Below are positions 19,780 to 28,196 of a stretch of DNA of 30,637 nucleotides, piece after piece. The notes below the pieces were generated by a model. The model ran no database searches. It saw only the letters and a program-made list of their open reading frames with translations, and had not been told where the DNA came from. The stretch is from a virus. Every line of letters starts with the position of its first letter. Within the stretch, counting starts at the first letter, position 1. The position numbers were made by a program, and so were the translations under genes. Where the stretch lies: the IMG/VR virus record IMGVR_UViG_3300040770_000138, positions 1-30,637 of that record; one strand, 5' to 3'.

Positions 19780-20490
19780 ATGGCCACTGTCCTCCTTCCC
19801 ACGGCGCCCGCCGTCACCGCCCTGATGCTGATTGACCGCGCCTATGCCCTGCTGGGCTACAAAGCGGCCGGCGAAGCGCTGAGCGCCGACGATGCCGACT
19901 ACGGCCTGCAGGCGCTGAACGCGATGCTCGACGGCTGGAACACGCAACCCCTGTCGATTGTCTCGGTCGGTGAGGTCGTGGGCAATGTGTCGGGCATCTC
20001 GGCGACGGTCGGCCCCGGCCTGGACTTTGACACGCCGCGCCCGGTGCGCGTCGAAAACGGCGCGTTTTCCCGCGTCAACGGCATCGACTACCCGGTGCAG
20101 TGGATCGACCGCGAAACCTACGCAGCGATTGCCCTGAAAGCCGTCGGCAGCCAGTTCCCGCAATACGCCTATTACGACGCGAACCAGCCCACGGCCACGG
20201 TGTATTTCTACCCCGTGCCGCCTGCCGGCCTGGAGTTCCACCTGCCGGTGCAGACGCAGTTCGCCGCGTTCGAGTCGGTCGCGCAGGAGGTCAGCCTGGC
20301 ACCCGGCTACCGCAAGGCCATCGAGTACAGCCTGGCCGAAGAACTCGCGCCGGGCATCAAGGAGTTGCCGCTGGCGGTGATGCGCGCGGCGGCCAATGCG
20401 CGCCGGGCGATGCGCCGCACGAATGTCAGTGTGCCGTTGCTCGACAGCGGCATTGAAAACGCCCGCTTCAACGTGTACAGCGGCCTGTGA
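19780..20490 (+). CDS. Head-completion (packaged DNA stabilisation) protein, P22 gp4-like
   Basis: A 236-residue protein of the P22 gp4 family (P22 gp4 has 166 residues), which binds below the portal ring after packaging and starts the tail. Visible blocks are MLIDRAYALLGYKAAGEALS, DYGLQALNAMLDGWNTQPL, FSRVNGIDYPVQWIDRETY, ATVYFYPVPPAGLEFHL and KAIEYSLAEELAPG. The gene overlaps the gp10-like gene as GTGA. It is full-length and in the expected order. Confidence 0.88.
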   Translation: MATVLLPTAPAVTALMLIDRAYALLGYKAAGEALSADDADYGLQALNAMLDGWNTQPLSIVSVGEVVGNVSGISATVGPGLDFDTPRPVRVENGAFSRVNGIDYPVQWIDRETYAAIALKAVGSQFPQYAYYDANQPTATVYFYPVPPAGLEFHLPVQTQFAAFESVAQEVSLAPGYRKAIEYSLAEELAPGIKELPLAVMRAAANARRAMRRTNVSVPLLDSGIENARFNVYSGL

Positions 20491-21920
20491 AAACAAAATT
20501 GCCTTTTGTGGGTCCGGCCTACACCGCGCGCAGCCTGAACGTGGACGCGCAGAAAAGCGTCAACTGCTTTCTGGAGCTGGACAACGCCAGCCCGCGCGCC
20601 CCGGTGGCGCTCTACGGCACGCCCGGCACGGTGCGCAAGTTCACGCTGCCCACGGGGCCGGTGCGCGCGGGATGGAAAGAAGGCGCGTATTCCTGGTGGG
20701 TGGCGGGCAATACCGTTTACCGCGTCGATGCGGCCTTTGCCATTCTGGCCATCGGCACCCTCGGCACGGCCACCGGTGAGGTCGGCATGTGCTCGAACGG
20801 CCAGCAGGTCTTGATCGTGGACGGCGTGGGTGGCTGGATCATCAACACGGCGACTTCGACCCTGACGCGCATCACCTCGGACGGCTTTCCGTCCGGCGTG
20901 AAGCGCGCGACTTACCAAGATGGTTACTTCATCGTCACCGGCCAGCCGGGCAGTCAATCGTTCTGGATCAACCAGACGCCTTACATTGGCACCATTTGGG
21001 ACGCGCTCGACTTTGCCAGCGCCGAAGGCTCGCCGGACAACACCATTGGATTGATCTCGGACCACCGCGAGCTGTGGCTGTTTGGCGAACTGAGCGCCGA
21101 AGTCTGGATCAATACCGGCTCGCTGGACTTTCCTTTCCAGCGTTCGGGCAACACCTTCATTGAACACGGCTGCGCGGCGGCCGGCACCATCAGCAAGGCT
21201 GACAACACCGTCTTTTGGCTGGGCGCCGACGACAAGGGTTCAGGTATCGTCTGGCGCGCCGCCGGCTACACGCCGACCCGCATCAGCACGCACGCACTCG
21301 AACACGCGCTGGCCGGCTATGTCATCAATGATGCCTTTGCCTTCACCTACCAGCAGGAAGGCCACATTTTCTACGTCCTGACGTTCCCGACCGCGCAGAA
21401 AACCTGGGTCTATGACGCCAGCACGCAAGCCTGGCACGAACGCGCCTGGCTCAACCCGCTGACGGGCGCGCTGAGCCGCTGGCGGGCCAATTGCAGCGTC
21501 TTTTTCGCTGGCCTGCACCTGGTGGGTGACTTTGAAAGCGGCGCGGTCTATGCGCTGGATTTGGACACCTTCACCGATGACGGCGGGCCAATCAAGCGGA
21601 TTCGCGCCACGGCGACCACCGAAGGGCTGCAAAACCGGCTGTTTTATGCCAGCCTGCAAATTGACATGGAAACCGGCGTCGGCACGGCCACCGGGCAGGG
21701 GCAAGAGCCGCGCCTGATGCTGCGCTACTCAAACGACGGCGGCCACACCTGGAGCAACGAAAAGAGCGCCAGTGCGGGCAGGGCCGGCGAGTACGACGCG
21801 CGGGCGAAGTTCAACCGGCTCGGCTCGGGCCGGAACCGCGTGTGGGAACTCAGCTTTACCGATCCCTGCAAGTTTGCCATTCTGGGTGCGGTGGTTGAAG
21901 GCGAGCCGGGGACCGCATGA
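20487..21920 (+). CDS. Packaged DNA stabilisation protein, P22 gp10-like
   Basis: A 477-residue protein, close to P22 gp10 (472), a tail-hub component between gp4 and the needle. The family start (LPFVGPAYTARSLNVDAQKS, then VNCFLELDN) and blocks such as ALYGTPGTV, YQDGYFIVTGQPGSQSFWI, DHRELWLFGELSAEVWINTG and GCAAAGTISKADNTVFWLG are clear. A beta-propeller-like repeat pattern runs through the middle. The start codon is GTG, overlapping the upstream stop. Confidence 0.9.
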   Translation: MKTKLPFVGPAYTARSLNVDAQKSVNCFLELDNASPRAPVALYGTPGTVRKFTLPTGPVRAGWKEGAYSWWVAGNTVYRVDAAFAILAIGTLGTATGEVGMCSNGQQVLIVDGVGGWIINTATSTLTRITSDGFPSGVKRATYQDGYFIVTGQPGSQSFWINQTPYIGTIWDALDFASAEGSPDNTIGLISDHRELWLFGELSAEVWINTGSLDFPFQRSGNTFIEHGCAAAGTISKADNTVFWLGADDKGSGIVWRAAGYTPTRISTHALEHALAGYVINDAFAFTYQQEGHIFYVLTFPTAQKTWVYDASTQAWHERAWLNPLTGALSRWRANCSVFFAGLHLVGDFESGAVYALDLDTFTDDGGPIKRIRATATTEGLQNRLFYASLQIDMETGVGTATGQGQEPRLMLRYSNDGGHTWSNEKSASAGRAGEYDARAKFNRLGSGRNRVWELSFTDPCKFAILGAVVEGEPGTA

Positions 21921-22396
21921 CCGTCCTGAACCTTTCCACCCGCATCCGCTTTGTCAACGAGGACGGTACGCTGACCTCGGAGGCCTACCGCTCGCTGGCA
22001 GAAATCATCAGCCGCACGGGCGGCACGATGGGCAGTGTGGGTGGTGACACGTTCGTCACGAACAACGATTTGTCCAGCGTGCAAGGCCAGTCCAGCGCCG
22101 GCGGCGACCTGGGCGGTGATGTGGCGGGCGCGATGGAAGTCCCCTCCGTCAGCGACATGACCCCCCAGCCTGTCGAGGCACCAATGCTGCTGGAGACAAC
22201 CCCCCAGCCGGCCAGCGTGTCGGCCCTAGACGAGATGGTGCTGCAGCCGGCCTCGGAATTGCGTTTTGTGGACCTGCCGCAAGCGACAACCGCCCAGGCG
22301 CCGGCCTACAAAAAAGGCCGCTTGTACTTTGACACCACGCTGAACAAGGCGCGCATTGGCGGCGCCACGGCTTACGAAACCATCACCTCTACTTAA
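21917..22396 (+). CDS. Minor tail protein candidate, 159 aa
   Basis: A 159-residue protein after the gp10-like gene, at the place of the P22 tail needle gp26 but without its long coiled coil. It starts with VLNLSTRIRFVNEDGTLTSE and EAYRSLAEIISRTGG, has a Pro/Ser/Thr-rich middle with TPQP units, and ends with YKKGRLYFDTTLNKARIGG, a motif common at the end of phage fibre and tail proteins. It is a probable virion component; exact role unknown. ATGA overlap with the upstream gene. Confidence 0.65.
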   Translation: MTVLNLSTRIRFVNEDGTLTSEAYRSLAEIISRTGGTMGSVGGDTFVTNNDLSSVQGQSSAGGDLGGDVAGAMEVPSVSDMTPQPVEAPMLLETTPQPASVSALDEMVLQPASELRFVDLPQATTAQAPAYKKGRLYFDTTLNKARIGGATAYETITST

Positions 22397-22403
22397 GGCG
22401 CCC

Positions 22404-22745
22404 ATGCAACGACTCCCCAAACGACTGATTGACGGCGTGCAGCTGACCGCTACCGCCGCCGCTTACTTCACCACGCCCGACAACAGCCTGACGACCATCA
22501 GCGCGGCCAGCGTGACCAACACCACGGCCACGCCGCGCACCGTCACTGTGCATCTGGTGCCCTCGGGCGGCACGGCCGGCGTCGGCAATGTCGTCTGTTC
22601 GGGCCGGGTGGTGGCGCCCGGCGAAACCTTCAACGTGTCCGGCGCGATTGGCCAGACGCTGGCGGCAGGCGGCATGATCCAGGCGCTGAGCGATGCGGCC
22701 ACGGCGCTGACGCTGGTGGCGTCAGGCTACATCACCGTGCCATGA
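22404..22745 (+). CDS. Small beta-rich structural protein, 113 aa
   Basis: A 113-residue protein starting MQRLPKRLIDGVQLTATAAA. It looks like one Ig-like or beta-sandwich domain (AASVTNTTATPRTVTVHLVP, GETFNVSGAIGQTLAAGG, ALTLVASGYITVP), a type often seen as phage tail or capsid accessory. It starts seven bases after the preceding stop and overlaps the next gene as ATGA. An upstream in-frame ATG at 22356 lies in the previous gene and is rejected. Confidence 0.7.
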   Translation: MQRLPKRLIDGVQLTATAAAYFTTPDNSLTTISAASVTNTTATPRTVTVHLVPSGGTAGVGNVVCSGRVVAPGETFNVSGAIGQTLAAGGMIQALSDAATALTLVASGYITVP

Positions 22746-23218
22746 TCGTTAGCTACGGTCCCGGCCTCAAGCCACACGCCACCCAGCGCCAGAAGGCTGA
22801 ACGGCTGGAGGCAGCGATGCTGGCCCTGCCGCAAGCGGATTGCCCGGTGCGCCACTACTTCGCGCCCGGCCTGTATGCGCGCGAAATGAGCATTCCCAAG
22901 GGCGTGACCGTCACCGGGGCGGTGCACAAGACCGAACACCTGATTGTCGTCAGCCTGGGCCGGCTGCGCGTCAGCACCGAAGGCGGCTGGCGCGATGTGG
23001 CGGCGGGTGAAACCCTCACCTGTGTGCCGGGCATGAAAAACGCCGTGCATGCGCTGGAAGATTCGCGCTGGACGAACTTCCTGCCGAACCCGGACAACTG
23101 CACCGACACCGACCGGCTGACCGAACGGTTCACCGAGTCGAAGGCCTGCGAGCTGCTGGGTGGCGCAAATAACAAGCAATTGCTGGCCCATGTGGCAGCG
23201 GAAAGAATCGAGGCTTAG
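22742..23218 (+). CDS. Cupin-fold phage protein, 158 aa
   Basis: A 158-residue protein whose middle (about 58-115) fits an RmlC-like cupin: MSIPKGVTVTGAVHKTEHL, VVSLGRLRVSTEGGW, VAAGETLTCVPGMKNAVHAL. His61-His65 and His98 could be metal ligands in the usual cupin positions. The N-terminal YGPGLKPHATQRQKAERLEA is helical. It lies among tail genes, and similar proteins occur in P22-like modules, but whether it is a virion part or an enzyme is unknown. ATGA overlap upstream; one base separates it from the ejection gene. Confidence 0.72.
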   Translation: MIVSYGPGLKPHATQRQKAERLEAAMLALPQADCPVRHYFAPGLYAREMSIPKGVTVTGAVHKTEHLIVVSLGRLRVSTEGGWRDVAAGETLTCVPGMKNAVHALEDSRWTNFLPNPDNCTDTDRLTERFTESKACELLGGANNKQLLAHVAAERIEA

Positions 23219-23219
23219 T

Positions 23220-24305
23220 ATGGCATTTGGACTATCAGCAGGGGCCATTGGCCTGATTGGTGCCGGCGCGGGGTTGGTTGGCGGTGCCATGTCAGCCGGC
23301 GCCGCCCGTGATGCAGCCGGTGCGCAAGCCGGCGCAGCCGCTGCCAGCGATGCGACGCAGCGCTACCAGTACGACACGACCCGCGCCGACAATGCGCCTT
23401 TTCGGGAGACCGGGCTGCAAGCGAACAACCGGCTGGCCTACCTGATGGGCCTGGGCGGCTCGGGTGGTGCTTCAAGTGGCGGCACAGCGGGCGGCGGCTA
23501 TCCTGCTTCGGCGCCCATCCGCAACCCGTCGCCGGCGCAGTACACCACGCCGGGCAGCAATGTCGATGCTGAGTTGGCCAGGTATGGGCTGACCCGCCAG
23601 ATGATTGCGGAGATGGACCACCCTGAGACTTACGCCAGCTTGTTGGCGGGCACGCCGGCAAGTGCCAACGCGCCCGGGTCAATGGGTGAGGCGGATAGAA
23701 CCTTCACCATTGACCCGGTGCGAAGCGGCCAGCAGTTCACGAAAACCGCACCAGCGGATGATCCGTCCTTTGGCTCGCTGACACGCCGTTTCAGCGCGTC
23801 TGACATGGCCGCCGACCCGGTGTATAACTCCGGCCTGCAGTTCGGGCTGGACCAGGGCACGCAGGGCATCAACCGCCAGGCAGCGGCGGGCGGCTCGATG
23901 CTGTCCGGCGCCACGCTCAAGGCCTTGACCCGGTTCGGCAACGACTACGGCAGCACCAAGGCGAACGAGTCTTACAACCGCTTCAACACCGACCAGAATT
24001 CGCAATACAACAAGCTGGCCGGCCTAAGCGGTGCGGGCCAGCAGGCAACCAACCAGGTCAGCGCGGCCGGCCAGAACATGGCGAACAACATCAGTCAGTC
24101 GCAGCAGGGCGTGGGCAACGCGCGCGGCTCGGCTTACCTGTCACAAGGCAATGCCTGGCAGAACGCGCTCAATGGCGGCGTGTCGGCCTTGCGCAATGGC
24201 ATGGGCGGCGGCAACAGCCTGTATGGCGGCTCGGGTATGTCGGGCGGCGGCGGCTTTGGTACCGGCTCGGCCTTTGGCAATCAAGACTACGGCATCAATT
24301 TCTAA
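23220..24305 (+). CDS. Ejection (DNA transfer) protein 1, P22 gp7-like role
   Basis: A 361-residue Gly/Ala-rich protein. It begins with a hydrophobic, membrane-active type of start (MAFGLSAGAIGLIGAGAGLV), followed by an Ala-rich helix (AARDAAGAQAGAAAASDATQ) and the common APFRETGLQANNRLAYL block. The C-terminal half has QFGLDQGTQGINRQAAAGGS and NSQYNKLAGLSGAGQQAT, well known in phage DNA-transfer proteins, then a Gly-rich tail. P22 gp7, gp16 and gp20 are carried in the virion and injected to form a conduit for DNA. This is the first of three such genes. Confidence 0.8.
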   Translation: MAFGLSAGAIGLIGAGAGLVGGAMSAGAARDAAGAQAGAAAASDATQRYQYDTTRADNAPFRETGLQANNRLAYLMGLGGSGGASSGGTAGGGYPASAPIRNPSPAQYTTPGSNVDAELARYGLTRQMIAEMDHPETYASLLAGTPASANAPGSMGEADRTFTIDPVRSGQQFTKTAPADDPSFGSLTRRFSASDMAADPVYNSGLQFGLDQGTQGINRQAAAGGSMLSGATLKALTRFGNDYGSTKANESYNRFNTDQNSQYNKLAGLSGAGQQATNQVSAAGQNMANNISQSQQGVGNARGSAYLSQGNAWQNALNGGVSALRNGMGGGNSLYGGSGMSGGGGFGTGSAFGNQDYGINF

Positions 24306-24313
24306 AGGCACCC

Positions 24314-25567
24314 ATGGCTATTGATTCGAGTATTTACCAGTTGGCCGGCCGGGGCGTCAAGTCCGTGGCCGACTACGACAACGAAGCGGCGCAGGCCCAG
24401 CAAAACAAGCTGGCCCTGATGATGGGCGGCATGAAGATGGACGAGGCCAAGCGCGGAATTGCCGACCAGAACACCCTGCGCGGCGTCTATGCGCAGTTCG
24501 GCAGCGACACGGCAGCCAACACCAATGCGCTGTACGGGGCAGGGCTGGGCAAAGAGGCCGGCGCTTACGCCAAGTCGGCGCAGGACATGGCCAAAGACAA
24601 GGCCGACACCCAAAAGACGCAGATGGCCAACACCATGCAAAAGCTGGCGCTGGGCAGCCAACTGCTGGGCGGGGTGACGGACCAGGCCAGCTATGACGCG
24701 GCGCGGCAAACAGCGCAGGCCAGCGGGCTCGACGTGTCACGCATGCCGCCCGCCTACGATCCGACGTTTGTTGCGCAAAAGCTCAAAGAGGGCCAGACGG
24801 TCAAGGAGCAGTTCGACCAGCACTGGAAAGCCATGGAATACAGCTCGCCGAACGCCAATGCGGTGCTGGCGGCAAAGACCTCGACGGACAACAACAACAA
24901 CAGCAACGCCACCAGCCGGGCAAACAATTCCGCCTCGGTGGGCGCTACGATGCGCGGCCAGAACATGACCGACGCGCGCAGCCGCGACACCATTGCATCC
25001 ACCATGACAAAGCCGTTTGAAGTCACCGGGCCGGACGGTACGCCGGTGCTGGTGCGCCAGGACAAGCAGGGCAACATCAGCCGGGTGGAGGGGTTCGGGC
25101 CAAAAGCGGGCAGCGACAAACCGATGACGGACGGGCAAAGCAAGGCGGCGCTGTTTGGCTCCCGCATGGAGGCGGCCGACAAGATACTGGGCACGCTGGC
25201 GGGACAGGGCACGCAAACCTCGATCCCCGGCGCAAAGGCGGGCTACGGCATCGGCTCAATGGTCAACATGGCCAGTTCCGGCGCGCAGCAGCAGCTCGAA
25301 CAGGCCAAGCGCGACTTTGTGAATGCCGTGCTGCGCCGGGAGTCGGGCGCGGTGATTGCTGATTCTGAATTCGCCAATGCCGACAAGCAGTATTTTCCGC
25401 AGGTCGGCGACTCGGCGGCGGTGATTGCCCAAAAGGCCAGCAACCGGGCGATTGCCACACGCGGTATTCAGGCCGAAGTGCCCAAGGCACAGCGTGGCGT
25501 CATCAAAAGCATCATCAACGGGGATGCGGCGCCTAACATCGATTCCCTGCTGGACAAGTACAAATAA
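24314..25567 (+). CDS. Ejection protein 2, P22 gp20-like role
   Basis: A 417-residue protein, close to P22 gp20 (471). The N-terminal 150 residues are helical and Gln/Ala-rich (EAAQAQQNKLALMMGGMKMD, YAKSAQDMAKDKADTQKTQM). A low-complexity Asn/Ser stretch (TDNNNNSNATSRANNSASVG, about 191-210) separates the C-terminal part, which includes VNAVLRRESGAVIADSEF and QYFPQVGDSAAVIAQKASNR, a recurrent block in phage virion proteins. It is followed by the third ejection gene with a TAATG overlap. Confidence 0.78.
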   Translation: MAIDSSIYQLAGRGVKSVADYDNEAAQAQQNKLALMMGGMKMDEAKRGIADQNTLRGVYAQFGSDTAANTNALYGAGLGKEAGAYAKSAQDMAKDKADTQKTQMANTMQKLALGSQLLGGVTDQASYDAARQTAQASGLDVSRMPPAYDPTFVAQKLKEGQTVKEQFDQHWKAMEYSSPNANAVLAAKTSTDNNNNSNATSRANNSASVGATMRGQNMTDARSRDTIASTMTKPFEVTGPDGTPVLVRQDKQGNISRVEGFGPKAGSDKPMTDGQSKAALFGSRMEAADKILGTLAGQGTQTSIPGAKAGYGIGSMVNMASSGAQQQLEQAKRDFVNAVLRRESGAVIADSEFANADKQYFPQVGDSAAVIAQKASNRAIATRGIQAEVPKAQRGVIKSIINGDAAPNIDSLLDKYK

Positions 25568-28035
25568 TGGCCACACTCGAACAACTCTCGGCGGCGCTGG
25601 TGAAGGCCGACGCGGCGGGCAATGCCTCGGACGCCAAAGCCTTTGCCGACGAAATCCGCAAGATGCGCGGCGCGGCACCTGAACCCAAAGCGCCGGGCAT
25701 GCTGTCGAGCATCGGCCAGGGTATCGGCAACCTGGCGGCCGGTGCGGTGCGCGGCGCGGGCTCCATCGGCGCCACGCTGCTGACGCCTTACGACCTGGCC
25801 ATGGGCAACACCCAAAGCCTGGGCAACCCGGAACGCCGCGCCGGCATGGATGGCGGCTTGCAGTCGCTGGGCGCTGAAACTGACTCCTGGACGTACAAGG
25901 GCGGCAAGTTGGCTGGCGAGATTGCCGGCACGGCCGGCGCGGGCGGTGCGCTGGCGCAAGGTGTGGCACGGGTGGCGCCTGTCGCGGCGCAAGCACCACG
26001 GGCGGCGCAAGCGCTCGAAGCCCTGCGCACGGGCGGCTTTTCGCTGGGCGGCACGGCGGCCACGACGCTGGGCGGCAAGGCGGCGGAGGTCGGTGTGCGC
26101 GCGGCGGGCGGTGCGGTGTCGGGCGGTGCGCAGGCGGGCGCCATTGACCCCAGTGAGGCGGCCTTGGGCGCGGCGATTGGCGGCGCTTTTCCGCTGCTGG
26201 TCAAGTCGGCGGGCAGTGTCGCGGGCGGCCTGGGCGACCTGGTGAAATACGTGAAGAACCCGGGCGACCGGGCGCTGGCCAACAAGCTGGCGCAGTCGCT
26301 GGGCATGACGCCTGAACAACTCTCGGCGGCGGTGACGCAGCCAGGGCCGGGCATGATTCCCGGCTACCAGGCGACGGTGCCGCAAATCCTGCAAAACCCG
26401 GTGGCCAGCCAGTTGCAGCGCACGCTCAAGACGGCTGGCGCCAATGCCCTGGGCGATGCGGAAAAAGTGCAGCAGGGCCAGTTCAGGCAGGCTATTGACC
26501 GCGTGGCGCCGGTGGACCTGACGGTGCAGGACGCAGCCGCGCGGGCCGGTGGCTCGATCCAGGGCTATGCCGGGCCGGCGCGCGCGCAGGCGTCCAAGCA
26601 GGTCAGTGCGCTGTTTGAGTCGGTCGATCCGTTTGACCAGTCGGCGCTGCACCTGCCGATTGACCAGATGCAGGCGGCGTCGGCCAAATACCTGGGCGCC
26701 GGCACGTTCGGCACCGGCTCCAAAGCCGACGCCGCCATCAATACAGCCAAGCAGGTCGGTACGCAGACACTGCCGGCCATCAAGGCGATTCCGCAATCGG
26801 CCGGGCAGACGCAATCGCTAGAACAAGCGGTGCGCAGCCAGGGCGGCATCCGTCCGGGTGAGTACCTGGGCCGTGAAATCTCGGAGCTGGGGCGCAAGCA
26901 GCCCAAGACCACCGGGCTGGTGGCGAAAACCGGCCGCGACATTGAAGCCATGGCGACCACCATGTATGAGCGCGGTTTCATCTCCGACAACGACCCGGCC
27001 ACGCTGCTGGACATGCTGCGCAACGGCGGCGGGCGCGGGGTGTATGCCGCTGACCATGTGGAGGCCGGCTTTCAGCGCATGGCCGACAATGCGGCGGGTG
27101 ACCTGCCGGGCGCCGAAACCATCAGCAAGGCGGTGCCGTTTCGCACCGTGCAAAACCTGCGTTCGAGCATGGGTGAGGCGGCGCAGCAGGCCGAAGCCAA
27201 GGGCGCGAACAAAGAGGCGGCGGCCTTAAAACAGATGGTCAAGGCCATTGACGACAAGATCAACCAGACGGCCCAAGGCGGCGCGGGGCCAGGCGAGTAT
27301 TTTGAACAAGACATGGTGGACACCTACCGCCAGGCGCTCAAGGCTCACGCCGACAAGATGCAGAAGTTTGACACCGGCCCGCAAATTGGTATGTTCCGCC
27401 AGGGCGGTGACGGCCAGGCATCCGTCCAGGGCGCGGAGATCCCCGGCAAGTTTTTCAGTGGCCGGCGCTCGCAGGTCGAGGATATGAATGCCCTGCAGCG
27501 CCTGGTCGGCGACCAGCCGGCCATCCTGGGCGACATGAAGCGCTACGCCACCACCGAAGGCATGGGCACCGCCAACGTGGCCGGCGACCTGACCAGCAAG
27601 TACGGCAAGTGGCTCGATGCCCGATCGGGTGCCCGGCGCGGCCTGTTCAGTGCGCAGGAAAACGCCACGCTCGAAGAAGTCGGCAAGGCGGTGGACAGCA
27701 GCATCAATGCCGAAAGCCTGGGGCGCGTCAGCGGCTCGGACACGGCGCAAAAGCTCGAAGCGCTGAACAACCTGGGATTGCTGGATAACAAGCTGGTGAA
27801 CATCCTGGCCACGCGGATTCCAGGGGTGGGCGCCTTCACTGCGCCCATGCTCAATTCACTCAAAGAAACGGCCGGCCAGACGCGCAACAACGCCCTGTCC
27901 AAGCTGCTGGCGAGTCCGCAAGACTTGGCGCAAGCGCTCAAGCCCGGCACGGCGCAAAGCAATGCGCTGGTGAATTTCATGAACAAAAGCGGCCAGATTG
28001 GCGCGCGCGTGGCGCCGGCTATCGCCGTCCAGTAG
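25567..28035 (+). CDS. Large ejection protein, P22 gp16-like role, 822 aa
   Basis: An 822-residue virion protein, larger than P22 gp16 (609). The first 45 residues form a helix pair (LEQLSAALVKADAAGNASDA, FADEIRKMRG), a start common to phage internal proteins. Hydrophobic Gly/Ala-rich segments follow (GIGNLAAGAVRGAGSIGATL, AGEIAGTAGAGGALAQGVAR, ALGAAIGGAFPLLV), compatible with membrane insertion during ejection. The rest is helical with repeated polar segments. No lytic transglycosylase motif is evident. Its 3' end overlaps a small opposite-strand gene by 17 bases. Confidence 0.78.
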   Translation: MATLEQLSAALVKADAAGNASDAKAFADEIRKMRGAAPEPKAPGMLSSIGQGIGNLAAGAVRGAGSIGATLLTPYDLAMGNTQSLGNPERRAGMDGGLQSLGAETDSWTYKGGKLAGEIAGTAGAGGALAQGVARVAPVAAQAPRAAQALEALRTGGFSLGGTAATTLGGKAAEVGVRAAGGAVSGGAQAGAIDPSEAALGAAIGGAFPLLVKSAGSVAGGLGDLVKYVKNPGDRALANKLAQSLGMTPEQLSAAVTQPGPGMIPGYQATVPQILQNPVASQLQRTLKTAGANALGDAEKVQQGQFRQAIDRVAPVDLTVQDAAARAGGSIQGYAGPARAQASKQVSALFESVDPFDQSALHLPIDQMQAASAKYLGAGTFGTGSKADAAINTAKQVGTQTLPAIKAIPQSAGQTQSLEQAVRSQGGIRPGEYLGREISELGRKQPKTTGLVAKTGRDIEAMATTMYERGFISDNDPATLLDMLRNGGGRGVYAADHVEAGFQRMADNAAGDLPGAETISKAVPFRTVQNLRSSMGEAAQQAEAKGANKEAAALKQMVKAIDDKINQTAQGGAGPGEYFEQDMVDTYRQALKAHADKMQKFDTGPQIGMFRQGGDGQASVQGAEIPGKFFSGRRSQVEDMNALQRLVGDQPAILGDMKRYATTEGMGTANVAGDLTSKYGKWLDARSGARRGLFSAQENATLEEVGKAVDSSINAESLGRVSGSDTAQKLEALNNLGLLDNKLVNILATRIPGVGAFTAPMLNSLKETAGQTRNNALSKLLASPQDLAQALKPGTAQSNALVNFMNKSGQIGARVAPAIAVQ

Positions 28036-28114
28036 CGTGTAACCAGAATTTGTAAATGAAAGCGGCGGCGCAAACAATGCCAACTTTCCACATCATGTAT
28101 TCAGTGAAGTCCAT
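28019..28114 (-). CDS. Tiny opposite-strand membrane protein, 31 aa
   Basis: A 31-residue frame on the minus strand in the gap between the ejection genes and the tailspike gene. It begins MDFTEYMMWK, has one hydrophobic segment (VGIVCAAAFIYKFWL) and ends in a basic tail (HATGRR), the usual inside-positive layout of a single-pass inner-membrane peptide. An AAGGA ribosome-binding site lies five bases before the ATG, which argues against chance. It is the only late-region gene on this strand and fits the P22 immI location, where exclusion and repressor genes lie. Function unknown; no clear promoter seen. Confidence 0.6.
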   Translation of the reverse strand: MDFTEYMMWKVGIVCAAAFIYKFWLHATGRR

Positions 28115-28145
28115 CTAGTTCCTTTTTGTAACTCCCGCAACTGTA

Positions 28146-28177
28146 AGCCCTGTCGAGCGATTCGTCAGGGCTTTTTT
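28146..28177 (+). terminator. Strong intrinsic terminator before the tailspike gene
   Basis: AGCCCTG (28146-28152) and CAGGGCT (28166-28172) form a perfect 7-bp stem with a 13-base loop, followed by six T (28172-28177). It lies 20 bases before the tailspike start, so tailspike expression needs readthrough, antitermination or its own promoter. Confidence 0.85.
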
Positions 28178-28196
28178 CATTTCAGAAGGCCAATTT

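Noticed and set aside
25468-26814. A 448-codon open frame on the minus strand
   Set aside because: It is fully antisense to the large ejection gene, is rich in Arg and His as expected for a reverse reading of GC-rich codons, and has no ribosome-binding site or recognisable domain.
28055-28117. A 20-codon plus-strand frame in the gap before the tailspike
   Set aside because: It has no ribosome-binding site, while the opposite strand has a 31-codon frame with AAGGA and a membrane segment.
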